DNA from: Actinomycetes bacterium | GTDB lineage: Bacteria > Actinomycetota > Actinomycetes > Actinomycetales > Micrococcaceae | NCBI GenBank assembly: GCA_023426375.1 | Contig: JAFAAV010000129.1 | Coordinates: 1 to 47,751 of the forward strand | Direction of reading: 5' to 3' | Length of the DNA stretch: 47,751 nt | Part shown: positions 25,103 to 33,704 of the stretch, one piece after another | Position numbering within the stretch: the first letter of the stretch is position 1 | Layout: each line of letters begins with the position of its first letter | The notes under the pieces: model-generated | What the model was told of the DNA's origin: nothing | Database searches by the model: none | What the model saw: the letters and a program-made list of their open reading frames with translations, nothing else | Position numbers and translations under genes: made by a program

Positions 25103-26055
25103 TCATCACCGTGACGCTCAACCCGTCCGTAGACCGCACCGTGGAACTCGCGGGACCCCTACAGCGCGGTCAAGTGCAGCGCGCCGAACGAACCCGGCAG
25201 GATCCCGGTGGCAAGGGGGTGAACATTTCGCGGGCGCTGCAGCTCAGCGGCGAGCACACCCTTGCCGTGGTGCCCGGTGACAGCCACGACCCGCTTCTGC
25301 AGGGGCTGGATGAGGCCGGAGTGCGCTACGACGCCGTGTCCGTGGGCGCACCGCTGCGGTCCAACATCACCGTGACGGAACCGGACGGCACCACTACCAA
25401 GATCAACGAACCCGGTCCCGAACTGGACTCCAACACGGTGGACCGAATCATCGACCTGTTGATCGCTCGCGGGGCGGGCGCCCAGTGGTTGGTTCTGGCC
25501 GGTTCGGTGCCGCCCGGGCCCGCTCCCAACATTTACGCGCACATCATCAACCGCGTGCGGGCGGCGCTGGGAAGCGCGGCACCTCGCATCGCGGTGGACA
25601 CTTCGGGTCAGCCCCTGGCGGAGGCTGTGTCGGAGACCGTTGATTCCCAACCGGACATCATCAAGCCCAACGGCGAAGAACTTGCCGAATTACTGGACCG
25701 AAGCGATGGCGAAACCCTGGAGTCGGACCCGGCCGCGGCGGCGTCGGCGGCACGCACTCTCATCGAACGTGGCGTGGGCGCGGTGCTGTGCACACTGGGC
25801 GGCAAGGGCGCGGTCCTGGTGACCCCGAACGGTGCCTGGCACGCCGTGCACGCACCCGTGAACGTGAAATCCACCGTGGGCGCGGGGGACAGCGCCCTCA
25901 CCGGGTACCTGATTGCCCACGTCCGCGGTGAAACCCCGGAGAACTGCCTACGGCAGGCCGTGGCCCACGGATCCGCCGCGGCGGCGCTGCCCGGCACCCA
26001 GATGCCCTCGATCGACACCACCACACCGCAAGCCGTGACCGTGACGGCCTTGTAG
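25099..26055 (+). CDS. fruK: 1-Phosphofructokinase
   Basis: A 318-aa PfkB-family sugar kinase that converts fructose-1-phosphate to fructose-1,6-bisphosphate, feeding PTS-imported fructose into glycolysis. Motifs: the N-terminal TLNPSVDRTVEL typical of FruK/LacC, GGKGVNISRAL, LAGSVPPG, and the catalytic VGAGDSALTGYL. The GTG start overlaps the regulator's stop. Sixty nt separate it from fruA. Confidence 0.93.
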   Translation: MIITVTLNPSVDRTVELAGPLQRGQVQRAERTRQDPGGKGVNISRALQLSGEHTLAVVPGDSHDPLLQGLDEAGVRYDAVSVGAPLRSNITVTEPDGTTTKINEPGPELDSNTVDRIIDLLIARGAGAQWLVLAGSVPPGPAPNIYAHIINRVRAALGSAAPRIAVDTSGQPLAEAVSETVDSQPDIIKPNGEELAELLDRSDGETLESDPAAAASAARTLIERGVGAVLCTLGGKGAVLVTPNGAWHAVHAPVNVKSTVGAGDSALTGYLIAHVRGETPENCLRQAVAHGSAAAALPGTQMPSIDTTTPQAVTVTAL

Positions 26056-26114
26056 CTGGCCCTCGGGCCGGGCCGGCCCACCTACGCACACCGCGTACAC
26101 CACAAGGAGCTCTC

Positions 26115-28298
26115 ATGTCGGACCTCATCAACCCCAGGTTGGTCCTGCTGGACCAGAATCTGGGCAGCACCACTGAAGAAGTAATTCGCGAACTCGCGAA
26201 TACCGTTCACCGCGAAGGCCGTGCGGAGAACGCGGATGCCCTGGCCTCCGATGCGCTCGCTCGCGAAGCCAAGAACGCCACGGGTATCCCCGGGGGCATC
26301 GGTATCCCGCACTGCCGTTCGGAAGCGGTCACCCAAGCCACGCTCGTGATGGCCCGGTTGCACCCGCCGGTGGATTTCGGCGCCAAGGACGGCCCCGCGG
26401 ACATCCTCTTCTTCATCGCAGCACCGGCCGGCGCTGACCAGGCCCACCTCAAGTTGCTGTCCAAGCTCGCGCGCTCGCTCATGAAGAAGCCCTTCGTGGC
26501 CTCGCTGCGCGAAGCGGAGTCTCCCGAGCGCGTGGTCGAGCTCGTGGATGACGCACTCGGTCTGGGCGCCCCCGCCGACGCCGCTCCCACCGCCGACGGC
26601 GCCACCGCACCTTCTGCGGGCGCGGGCCAGACGCAGGCATCGACCGAATCGACGGGAACTGCGGCCGCCGGCGCAGTGGCGGGTTCCACCGCTGCCGCAG
26701 CGGCTGCGGCAGGCCCCAATACCGTGGCGCAGGGCAACGATTCGCGGGACAACGTCTCTCAGGATGCTGCCCCGCAGGGCGCAGGCGAGGGTGGCCCCCG
26801 CAGGCTCGTGGCTGTGACTGCATGCCCAACGGGTATCGCGCACACCTACATGGCCGCGGATTCGCTCAAGAACACCGCGGATGACATGGGCGTGGACCTG
26901 CAGGTCGAGACCCAGGGTTCATCGGGCGCCACTCGTCTTGACCCCTCGGTGATCCGCAACGCGGAAGCCGTCATCTTTGCCACGGACGTGGACGTGCGCG
27001 AGCGCTCCCGGTTCGCCGGATTGCCTTACATTGCCTCCGCAGTGAAACGGGGCATCGACGAGCCCCGCGACATGATCGACGAGGCCCTGGCCGCCGCGGA
27101 CGATCCGGACGCCAAGCGCGTGAGCGGGGACCCGGCCGATGCGAGCCAGACCTCTGACGCCGCCGAAGGCTGGGGTACCCGCATTCGCAAGGCCGTGATG
27201 ACCGGTGTCAGCTACATGATCCCGTTCGTGGCCGCGGGCGGTCTGCTCATGGCCATCGCGTTCATGATCGGTGACCCCATCGAGGTGGCTGCACAGGCGG
27301 ACACGATTCTCACGACGTCGTCACTCGGCAACCTGGGTGACGTGACCTTGGGCGCCTACATCGCGGCCGTGCTGTTCAAGATCGGCAGCCTCTCGATGAG
27401 CCTTCTGGTGCCGGCGCTCGCCGCCTATATTGCGTACGGCCTGGCCGATCGGCCGGGTATCGCCCCCGGTTTCACCGTGGGTCTTGTGGCCAACTTCATG
27501 GGGGCCGGCTTCCTGGGTGGCATCGTGGGCGGTCTGCTCGCGGGTCTGTGCGCCTACTGGCTGACCCTTCCGAAGCTTCCCCGCTGGCTCGGTTCGCTCA
27601 TGCCCGTGGTGATCATTCCGCTGCTGGCCACGTTGTTCGCCGGCGGTCTGATGTTCTTCCTGATCGGTGGTCCCATTGCCCTGTTCATGGAGTGGCTCAC
27701 TGGCCTGCTCACCGGGATGAGCGGCGCCTCTGCCATCGCCCTGGGCGCCGTGCTCGGCCTGATGATGTGCTCGGACCTGGGTGGCCCCATCAACAAGGTG
27801 GCGTATTCCTTTGCTGCAGCCGGTCTGGGCGCGGCCACCGTTGCCAATACCGCGCCGCAGGAAATCATGGCGGCTGTTATCGCTGCAGGCATGGTTCCCC
27901 CGCTGGGCATGGCCCTGGCCTCCACAGTGCTGGGCCGCAAGTACTTCACGCCCCAGGAACGGGAGAACGGTAAAGCATCGTGGCTGCTCGGTGCATCCTT
28001 CATCTCCGAAGGTGCCATTCCGTTTGCCGCCGCCGATCCGCTGCGCGTGTTGCCCGCATCCATGCTCGGCGGCGTGGTGACCGGTGCCATGACCATGGCC
28101 TTCGGCGTCACCTCGGCCGCCCCGCACGGTGGCATTTGGATCGCGCCCGTCATTGGCGGCTTGTTCGGATTCATCCTGTCCATCCTGGCAGGCACGGTGA
28201 TCACCGCCGTGACCGTGGTGGCACTCAAACACATCGGTGGCGCACGCAAGCGCGTTGCCGAGGCCACCGTTGCCGAACCCGCTCCCGTCAACGCCTAA
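26115..28298 (+). CDS. fruA: PTS fructose transporter, fused EIIABC
   Basis: A 727-aa fructose permease of the phosphotransferase system. Residues ~1-150 are EIIA with phospho-His H66 (GIPHCRSE); an Ala/Thr-rich linker (~152-225) leads to EIIB with phospho-Cys C237 (VTACPTGIAHTYMA); residues ~355-710 are the membrane domain EIIC (for example GGPINKVAYSFA). It imports fructose as fructose-1-phosphate. AAGGAG lies upstream of the ATG. Fruk, EI and HPr genes flank it in one operon. Confidence 0.96.
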   Translation: MSDLINPRLVLLDQNLGSTTEEVIRELANTVHREGRAENADALASDALAREAKNATGIPGGIGIPHCRSEAVTQATLVMARLHPPVDFGAKDGPADILFFIAAPAGADQAHLKLLSKLARSLMKKPFVASLREAESPERVVELVDDALGLGAPADAAPTADGATAPSAGAGQTQASTESTGTAAAGAVAGSTAAAAAAAGPNTVAQGNDSRDNVSQDAAPQGAGEGGPRRLVAVTACPTGIAHTYMAADSLKNTADDMGVDLQVETQGSSGATRLDPSVIRNAEAVIFATDVDVRERSRFAGLPYIASAVKRGIDEPRDMIDEALAAADDPDAKRVSGDPADASQTSDAAEGWGTRIRKAVMTGVSYMIPFVAAGGLLMAIAFMIGDPIEVAAQADTILTTSSLGNLGDVTLGAYIAAVLFKIGSLSMSLLVPALAAYIAYGLADRPGIAPGFTVGLVANFMGAGFLGGIVGGLLAGLCAYWLTLPKLPRWLGSLMPVVIIPLLATLFAGGLMFFLIGGPIALFMEWLTGLLTGMSGASAIALGAVLGLMMCSDLGGPINKVAYSFAAAGLGAATVANTAPQEIMAAVIAAGMVPPLGMALASTVLGRKYFTPQERENGKASWLLGASFISEGAIPFAAADPLRVLPASMLGGVVTGAMTMAFGVTSAAPHGGIWIAPVIGGLFGFILSILAGTVITAVTVVALKHIGGARKRVAEATVAEPAPVNA

Positions 28299-28311
28299 GG
28301 GTGTGAACGAC

Positions 28312-30042
28312 ATGGAAAATACACAGTCAGAAACCACTGCAGTCCAGCTGCGTTACTCCGGTGTGGGCGTCAGCCCCGGTCGCGTGATCGCGCCGTTGAT
28401 TCCCATGGCACCGCCCGTGGCGGCACCCCCTGAAGGGGACCCGCTCGTGGATGAGGCCGAGAGCGCCGTCGAACGCTTGAACGAGGCGGCCAAGGCCGTC
28501 AAAGCCGAGCTGAAGGAACGCGCCGAACGAGCCCGCTCCGAAGCCGCCGCCGAGGTCCTCAAGGCCACCTCCCTCATGGCGGGGGACAAGGCGCTCATCA
28601 AGAACGCCGCCAAGCTCGTGCGCAATCAGTCCCTGAGCCCGGAACGCGCCCTGTGGGATGCCGCCACCGGCTACGCGGACCAGATGCGCGCCATGGGTGG
28701 CTACATGGCCGAACGCGCCGCAGACATCGAGGACGTGCGCGCTCGTATCGTGGCCGAGCTGCGCGGCATGCCCGCACCCGGGGTACCCCAGCAGACCGAG
28801 CCTTTCGTGCTGGCCGCTGAAGACCTGGCGCCCGCGGACACCGCCGTGCTCGACCCGGAAACCGTGGTGGCCTTGGTGACCTCATCCGGAGGGCCGCAAT
28901 CCCACACCGCAATCCTGGCCCGAAATCTGGGTCTACCCGCCGTGGTTGCGGCCAATGGTGTGACCGACATCGAGTCTGGAACGCGCGTTTTCGTCGACGG
29001 TTCCGCGGGGTCGATCATCACCCACCCGGGCGAGGAACAAGAACTGGCGGTCACTGCGTGGCACAAGGCCTCTGAACAGCTGGCCACCTTCAACGGTCAC
29101 GGTGCGCTCGCGGACGGCACCGAGGTCGCATTGCTCGCCAATGTGGGCACCGCCGACGACGCCCAGGCCGCGGCCGCGGCCGGCGCCCAGGGCGTGGGGC
29201 TGTTGCGGACCGAATTCTGCTTCCTGGGCCGGGACACCGAACCCACGGTCGAGGAGCAGACGGAAGCGTACGTGGAGATCTTCAAGGCGTTCGGCTCTGC
29301 CAAGATCGTGGTGCGCACCCTGGACGCGGGAGCGGACAAGCCCCTGCCGTTCCTCACGGACACCACCGAACCCAACCCCGCGCTGGGAGTTCGTGGTTAC
29401 CGCACGGACTGGACCACACCGGGTGTCCTGGAACGACAGCTGCGGGCCATCGCGGCCGCCGCGGATCAGACCGAGGCCACCGTGTGGGTCATGGCACCCA
29501 TGATCTCCACGGCGGGGGAGGCCGAGCACTTCGCGGGTCTGGTCCACGCGGCGGGGCTGAAGGTGTCCGGCGTGATGGTCGAGACTCCGGCCGCGGCGAT
29601 CACCGCGGAGCAGATCCTGGACCGGGTGGACTTCGTGTCCCTGGGCACCAACGACCTCACCCAGTACACGATGGCCGCCGACCGCATGCTCGGTTCGCTG
29701 GCCGAGCTCAATTCGCCGTGGCAACCGGCCGTGCTGCGCATGATCGAACGCACGGCGGCGGGTGCGCAAGCGGCGTCGTCGGCGTCGGGAGAGCACAAGA
29801 ACGTGGGTGTGTGCGGTGAAGCCGCAGCGGACCCCGCGCTGGCCGTGGTCCTGGTGGGCTTGGGCGTGGACACCCTGTCCATGAGCCCACGCTCGCTGGC
29901 GGCGGTGGCCGCAGTGCTGTCCAGGGTCGATCCGGAACAGGCTCGTGCCGTGGCACAGACCGCGCTGCACGCGACAAGCGCTCAGGAAGCCCGGGACGCT
30001 GTGCGGGCACAGTTGCCCGTGTTGGAGGAGCTCGGACTCTGA
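28312..30042 (+). CDS. ptsI: PTS enzyme I
   Basis: A ~576-aa phosphoenolpyruvate-protein phosphotransferase that starts the PTS cascade by taking phosphate from PEP and passing it to HPr. The phospho-His is H198 in GGPQSHTAILARN; the PEP-binding barrel shows LLRTEFCFLGRD, FVSLGTNDLTQYTMAADR and the Cys of VGVCGEAAADP. I chose the ATG at 28312, 13 nt after fruA; the upstream sequence is a weak ribosome-binding site, so coupling to fruA is likely. Confidence 0.95.
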   Translation: MENTQSETTAVQLRYSGVGVSPGRVIAPLIPMAPPVAAPPEGDPLVDEAESAVERLNEAAKAVKAELKERAERARSEAAAEVLKATSLMAGDKALIKNAAKLVRNQSLSPERALWDAATGYADQMRAMGGYMAERAADIEDVRARIVAELRGMPAPGVPQQTEPFVLAAEDLAPADTAVLDPETVVALVTSSGGPQSHTAILARNLGLPAVVAANGVTDIESGTRVFVDGSAGSIITHPGEEQELAVTAWHKASEQLATFNGHGALADGTEVALLANVGTADDAQAAAAAGAQGVGLLRTEFCFLGRDTEPTVEEQTEAYVEIFKAFGSAKIVVRTLDAGADKPLPFLTDTTEPNPALGVRGYRTDWTTPGVLERQLRAIAAAADQTEATVWVMAPMISTAGEAEHFAGLVHAAGLKVSGVMVETPAAAITAEQILDRVDFVSLGTNDLTQYTMAADRMLGSLAELNSPWQPAVLRMIERTAAGAQAASSASGEHKNVGVCGEAAADPALAVVLVGLGVDTLSMSPRSLAAVAAVLSRVDPEQARAVAQTALHATSAQEARDAVRAQLPVLEELGL

Positions 30043-30103
30043 GCGAAACACTCGGTGCGCCTGGGGACAGACCCGGGTGGCACGGAACACAATGGAGATA
30101 CGT

Positions 30104-30129
30104 CTTGTCCGGGCCCCGAACCGGACAAG
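30104..30129 (+). other. Hairpin between ptsI and ptsH
   Basis: CTTGTCCGG (30104-30112) pairs with CCGGACAAG (30121-30129). It lies 21 nt before the HPr start, just ahead of its AGAGGAG ribosome-binding site. It may stabilise the ptsH end of the mRNA or let HPr be made in excess. Confidence 0.5.
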
Positions 30130-30150
30130 CGCCAACAAAGAGGAGTTGCA

Positions 30151-30432
30151 ATGGCAGAACGCACCGCAACCGTGGCCTCGCGAGTGGGGCTGCACGCACG
30201 ACCGGCAGCGATTTTCGCGGAAGCCGCCGGAGAGTACGAGAACTTGGAGATCACCATTCGTGCCGACGGCGAAGATGCCGAAGAAGGTATGGATGCCGCG
30301 TCGGTACTCTCCCTGATGTCCTTGGGGGCGGCCCACGGCGACAAGGTTGTTCTGGCCGCGGACGGCGACGGCGCCGACGAGGCCCTCGAGCACCTGGTCT
30401 CCATCATCGAGACCGACCACGATGCGGAATAG
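30151..30432 (+). CDS. ptsH: PTS phosphocarrier protein HPr
   Basis: A 93-aa phosphocarrier linking EI to the EII enzymes. Active-site H15 is in VGLHARPAA. S51 in AASVLSLMSLG sits at the position of the regulatory Ser46 of Firmicute HPr, although the preceding Lys is Ala, so control by HPr kinase is doubtful. The protein is strongly acidic. AGAGGAG precedes the ATG. Last gene of the fructose PTS operon. Confidence 0.95.
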   Translation: MAERTATVASRVGLHARPAAIFAEAAGEYENLEITIRADGEDAEEGMDAASVLSLMSLGAAHGDKVVLAADGDGADEALEHLVSIIETDHDAE

Positions 30433-30461
30433 AGATTTTATTCATCTCATCGCCTGAAAAG

Positions 30462-30502
30462 TGACATATCGGACATCACACTGTGTGGTGTCCGATATGT
30501 CA
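30462..30502. terminator. 19-bp-stem hairpin after ptsH
   Basis: TGACATATCGGACATCAC at 30462-30479 pairs with 30485-30502 with one G-T wobble and a 3-nt loop. There is no T-run on the plus strand. It may end the PTS operon or be an operator for the following gene, whose start is only 19 nt away. Confidence 0.65.
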
Positions 30503-30520
30503 TACAGGGGGTAATGTCAC

Positions 30521-32425
30521 GTGCTCCCGCAGTTTCGGGAGTACGGTGATGGCATGGTGCGAATTCTCATTTTGGCTGCCCTGATCGTGGCGGTAATCGC
30601 CACGCTCACAGCAGCGATACTCGGTCCCTGGGGATGGTGGATCCCCGCTGTCATTTTCATCCTGCTGCTGATTGTGGGCATCCGCGATGCCTTCCAACCC
30701 CGGCACGCGATCCTCCGGAACTTCCCCGTGCTCGGGCACGCACGGTACTTCCTGGAGGAAATCCGTCCGGAGATCCAGCAGTACTTCATCGAACGCAACT
30801 GGGACGGCAAGCCGTTCAACCGTGATCAGCGTTCCTTGATCTACTCGCGTGCCAAGGGCTTCAAGGGCGACAAGGCCTTCGGCACTGAGCTCAACGTCAA
30901 CGAACCCGGTTACGAATACTTCATCCAGTCCATTGCCCCCAAGGCAGCACCGGAACTTGAGCATCGCGTGCGATTGGGCGGCCCGGACTGCAAGCAGCCC
31001 TACGACGCATCACTGCTGAACATCTCGGCCATGAGCTTCGGCTCGTTGTCCAAGAACGCCGTGTTGGCCATGAACAAGGGCGCGGCACAGGGTGGCTTCG
31101 CTCACGACACCGGCGAGGGCGGGCTGACCAAGTACCACCTGCAGTACGGTGCGGACCTCATGTGGGAATTCGGTTCCGGATACTTCGGTACCCGTACCGC
31201 CGATGGCCGCTTCGACCCGGAGAAGTTCCGTGAGAAGTCCAACATGGAACAGGTCAAGGCCATCACGGTCAAGCTGTCACAGGGTGCCAAGCCCGGTCTG
31301 GGCGGCGTGCTGCCCGGGACCAAGGTCACCGAGGAAATCGCCGAGGCGCGCGGTGTTCCCGTGGGGGAGACCTGCATCTCCCCGGCCAGCCACTCCGCGT
31401 TCACCACTCCGCGTGAACTGATCCAGTTCATCGGGCAGCTGCGTGAACTGTCCAACGGCAAGCCCGTGGGCTTCAAGCTGTGCATCGGCTCTCGCGTGGA
31501 GATCCTGGCCATCTGCAAGGCCATGATCGAGGAGAAGATCACCCCGGACTTCATCATCGTCGATGGTTCCGAGGGCGGCACCGGTGCCGCGCCGCTCGAG
31601 TACCAGGATCACGTGGGCACCCCGCTGACCGAGGGCATCATTCTGCTGCACAACGCCCTGGTCGGTTCCGGCCTGCGTGATCGCATCAAGATCGGCGCTG
31701 CCGGCAAGGTCATCTCCGGTCACGACATCGTGCGTCACATCATTCAGGGCGCCGACTTCTGCATGAGCGCCCGCGCCATGATGATGGCCGTGGGCTGCAT
31801 CCAGGCTCAGAAGTGCCACACCAACAAGTGCCCCGTGGGCGTTGCGACCCAGGACCCGCGTCTGGCGCAGGCCCTGGACATCGATTCCAAGGGTGACCGC
31901 GTGGAGCGCTACCACCGTCTCACGGTGGAAGAGGCCGGGCAGATCATCGCCACCATGGGCTGTGACCACCCGGAGCAGATGACGCGCGAAATGCTGCGCC
32001 GTCGCATCACGGCGACCGAGAGCATTTCCTACGAATCCCTGTACCGCTGGCTGCGCCGCGGCGAGCTGTTCGAAGGCGTGGAAGGCGGTTGGGGCGAGGA
32101 CTGGGACTACGCCAGCGCCGATCGTTTTACGTCCGGTCACCCCGGCAAGTACGTGTACAACGACCGCACGGAGTTCACCGGCGAGGGTGAGTCCGAGCGC
32201 GAGCTGGCCATGGCCGGAGCTTCCCACCAGGGTGGTTCCAGCGCCGCGACTGCCGGCGACTTGGCCTCCGGCACTGGTCGGGTCACATCCACGCAGGGAA
32301 CGGGCCAGAGCAACGCAGGGACGACCAACCGTCCCGAGGGGCAGCCCGGCACGGCTCCGGGGGCTCAGCACACGGTGCAGGATCCCAACCGTGACGCATC
32401 CCATGTGGACCCGGTGGATGAGTAA
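30521..32425 (+). CDS. FMN-binding glutamate synthase family protein
   Basis: A 634-aa protein with two N-terminal membrane helices (about 13-32 and 35-52) followed by the FMN/[3Fe-4S] synthase domain found in GltB (AMSFGSLSKNAVLAMNKGA, DGSEGGTGAAP, and the Cys cluster KCHTNKCPVGVATQDP). It lacks the glutaminase domain of true glutamate synthase, so its reaction is uncertain. The last ~75 residues are Gly/Ser/Thr-rich and probably disordered. The GTG at 30521 follows AGGGGG; an ATG at 30554 is an alternative that keeps the helices. Confidence 0.9.
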   Translation: MLPQFREYGDGMVRILILAALIVAVIATLTAAILGPWGWWIPAVIFILLLIVGIRDAFQPRHAILRNFPVLGHARYFLEEIRPEIQQYFIERNWDGKPFNRDQRSLIYSRAKGFKGDKAFGTELNVNEPGYEYFIQSIAPKAAPELEHRVRLGGPDCKQPYDASLLNISAMSFGSLSKNAVLAMNKGAAQGGFAHDTGEGGLTKYHLQYGADLMWEFGSGYFGTRTADGRFDPEKFREKSNMEQVKAITVKLSQGAKPGLGGVLPGTKVTEEIAEARGVPVGETCISPASHSAFTTPRELIQFIGQLRELSNGKPVGFKLCIGSRVEILAICKAMIEEKITPDFIIVDGSEGGTGAAPLEYQDHVGTPLTEGIILLHNALVGSGLRDRIKIGAAGKVISGHDIVRHIIQGADFCMSARAMMMAVGCIQAQKCHTNKCPVGVATQDPRLAQALDIDSKGDRVERYHRLTVEEAGQIIATMGCDHPEQMTREMLRRRITATESISYESLYRWLRRGELFEGVEGGWGEDWDYASADRFTSGHPGKYVYNDRTEFTGEGESERELAMAGASHQGGSSAATAGDLASGTGRVTSTQGTGQSNAGTTNRPEGQPGTAPGAQHTVQDPNRDASHVDPVDE

Positions 32426-32463
32426 ACCGAGTCTGCGGGATTAGACTAAAGCTCGATCAGGGC

Positions 32464-32502
32464 ACCTGAGGCGGCGTCGCGACCAGCGGCGTCGCCTCAG
32501 GT
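32464..32502 (+). terminator. Terminator after glutamate-synthase-like gene
   Basis: ACCTGAGGCG (32464-32473) pairs with CGCCTCAGGT (32493-32502); the 19-nt centre may pair partly (GCGTCGC/GCGGCGT). Confidence 0.65.
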
Positions 32503-32541
32503 CCACCGAGCTACCGGTACCGAACCAGGATTGAGAGAGCC

Positions 32542-33624
32542 TTGCGAGAATTCACCGCACGCTTTGCCACTGACGAAGAAATTCGCGCGTGGGACTCCCA
32601 CATCACGGCCAATCCCTCCGGCGGCAATCTGCTGCAGTCCGAGGCCTTCGCGGAGGTCAAGAAGGACCATGGCTGGACTCCGCGATACGTGGTGTATGAA
32701 GCCACGGACGGTTCCCAGCCCAGCTACAACTTGGCTCTCGAGAAACGAGTTCCCGGCCTGGGCAAGATCTGGTACATGATCAAAGGGCCGGACATCGAGT
32801 CGATCGACGACATGCCAGGCATTGTTGAAGCCAATAAGAAGTTTGTGGCCGGCGCAGCCAAGGGCGTCTTCGCCATCAAGTACGAACCCGAGATCCTGGC
32901 CTCCGACTACGCGAGCGGTCTGCTGGCACGTTGCGGACTCGTGAAGTCCTTCGAGATCCAGCCCAATGATTCAACGGCCGTTCTGGACACCACTCCGGAC
33001 GAGAAAGCCCTGCTGAAGTCCTTGCATTCGCGCGGACGCAATGCTGTGCGCCGCGCGACCCGCGAAGGATGCGAGGTGGAACGGGTGGAACTCACCGAAG
33101 AGAACATGCGCGCCATGTACGCGCTCATGGACACCGTGGGTCAGGGACATGCGAAGGTCACCCTCCGTTCCTACGAGTACTACCGGGCCTTCTGGACGAA
33201 CTTCGCCGAACGCGGCCAGGGGCGGCTGTACTTCACCTACGAGGACGGTCAGCCTTCCGTGGGTGCCTACGTGATCGCCTACGGGTCCAAGGGCACCTAC
33301 AAGGACGGTGGTTCCAAGCCGCGTCGCAAGCAGTACGGAGATTCCCACCTGCTGCAGTGGCAGGCGATCCTCGATCTCAAGAACGAGTTCGAGATCGAAC
33401 AGTACGATTTCTGCGGTACTCCGCCCAGTGATCAGCTCAAGAACAAAGAGCACCACTACTACGGGCTGGGTCTGTTCAAGACCAGCTTCACCAAAACGGT
33501 CGTTGACTACGTGGGCGTCTGGGACCAGCCGCTGAACAAGGCCAAGTATGCCGCGTGGGCCAATATCGGTGAAAAGGTCCAGCGCCAGCTCTGGGTCCGT
33601 CGTACAGGACAGCCGTTCTACTGA
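32542..33624 (+). CDS. FemAB/FemX peptidoglycan bridge aminoacyltransferase
   Basis: A 360-aa FemABX-family protein with two GNAT-like domains. Members use aminoacyl-tRNA to add bridge amino acids to lipid II. Family features seen: the N-terminal SGGNLLQSEAFAEVKKDHGW, the ALLKSLHSRGRNAVRRATREG stretch, and the C-terminal YDFCGTPPSD with GLGLFKTSF. The start is a TTG with only a weak GAGAG upstream. It suggests a cross-bridged cell wall; which amino acid is added cannot be read. Confidence 0.88.
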   Translation: MREFTARFATDEEIRAWDSHITANPSGGNLLQSEAFAEVKKDHGWTPRYVVYEATDGSQPSYNLALEKRVPGLGKIWYMIKGPDIESIDDMPGIVEANKKFVAGAAKGVFAIKYEPEILASDYASGLLARCGLVKSFEIQPNDSTAVLDTTPDEKALLKSLHSRGRNAVRRATREGCEVERVELTEENMRAMYALMDTVGQGHAKVTLRSYEYYRAFWTNFAERGQGRLYFTYEDGQPSVGAYVIAYGSKGTYKDGGSKPRRKQYGDSHLLQWQAILDLKNEFEIEQYDFCGTPPSDQLKNKEHHYYGLGLFKTSFTKTVVDYVGVWDQPLNKAKYAAWANIGEKVQRQLWVRRTGQPFY

Positions 33625-33704
33625 TCCGTGGCGGCGTAGAAACTCGTCTGCACACCGTTTATCACCACTAGCAGTACCTGCGGGGTCAGGGAGGTTCAAC
33701 GGAT

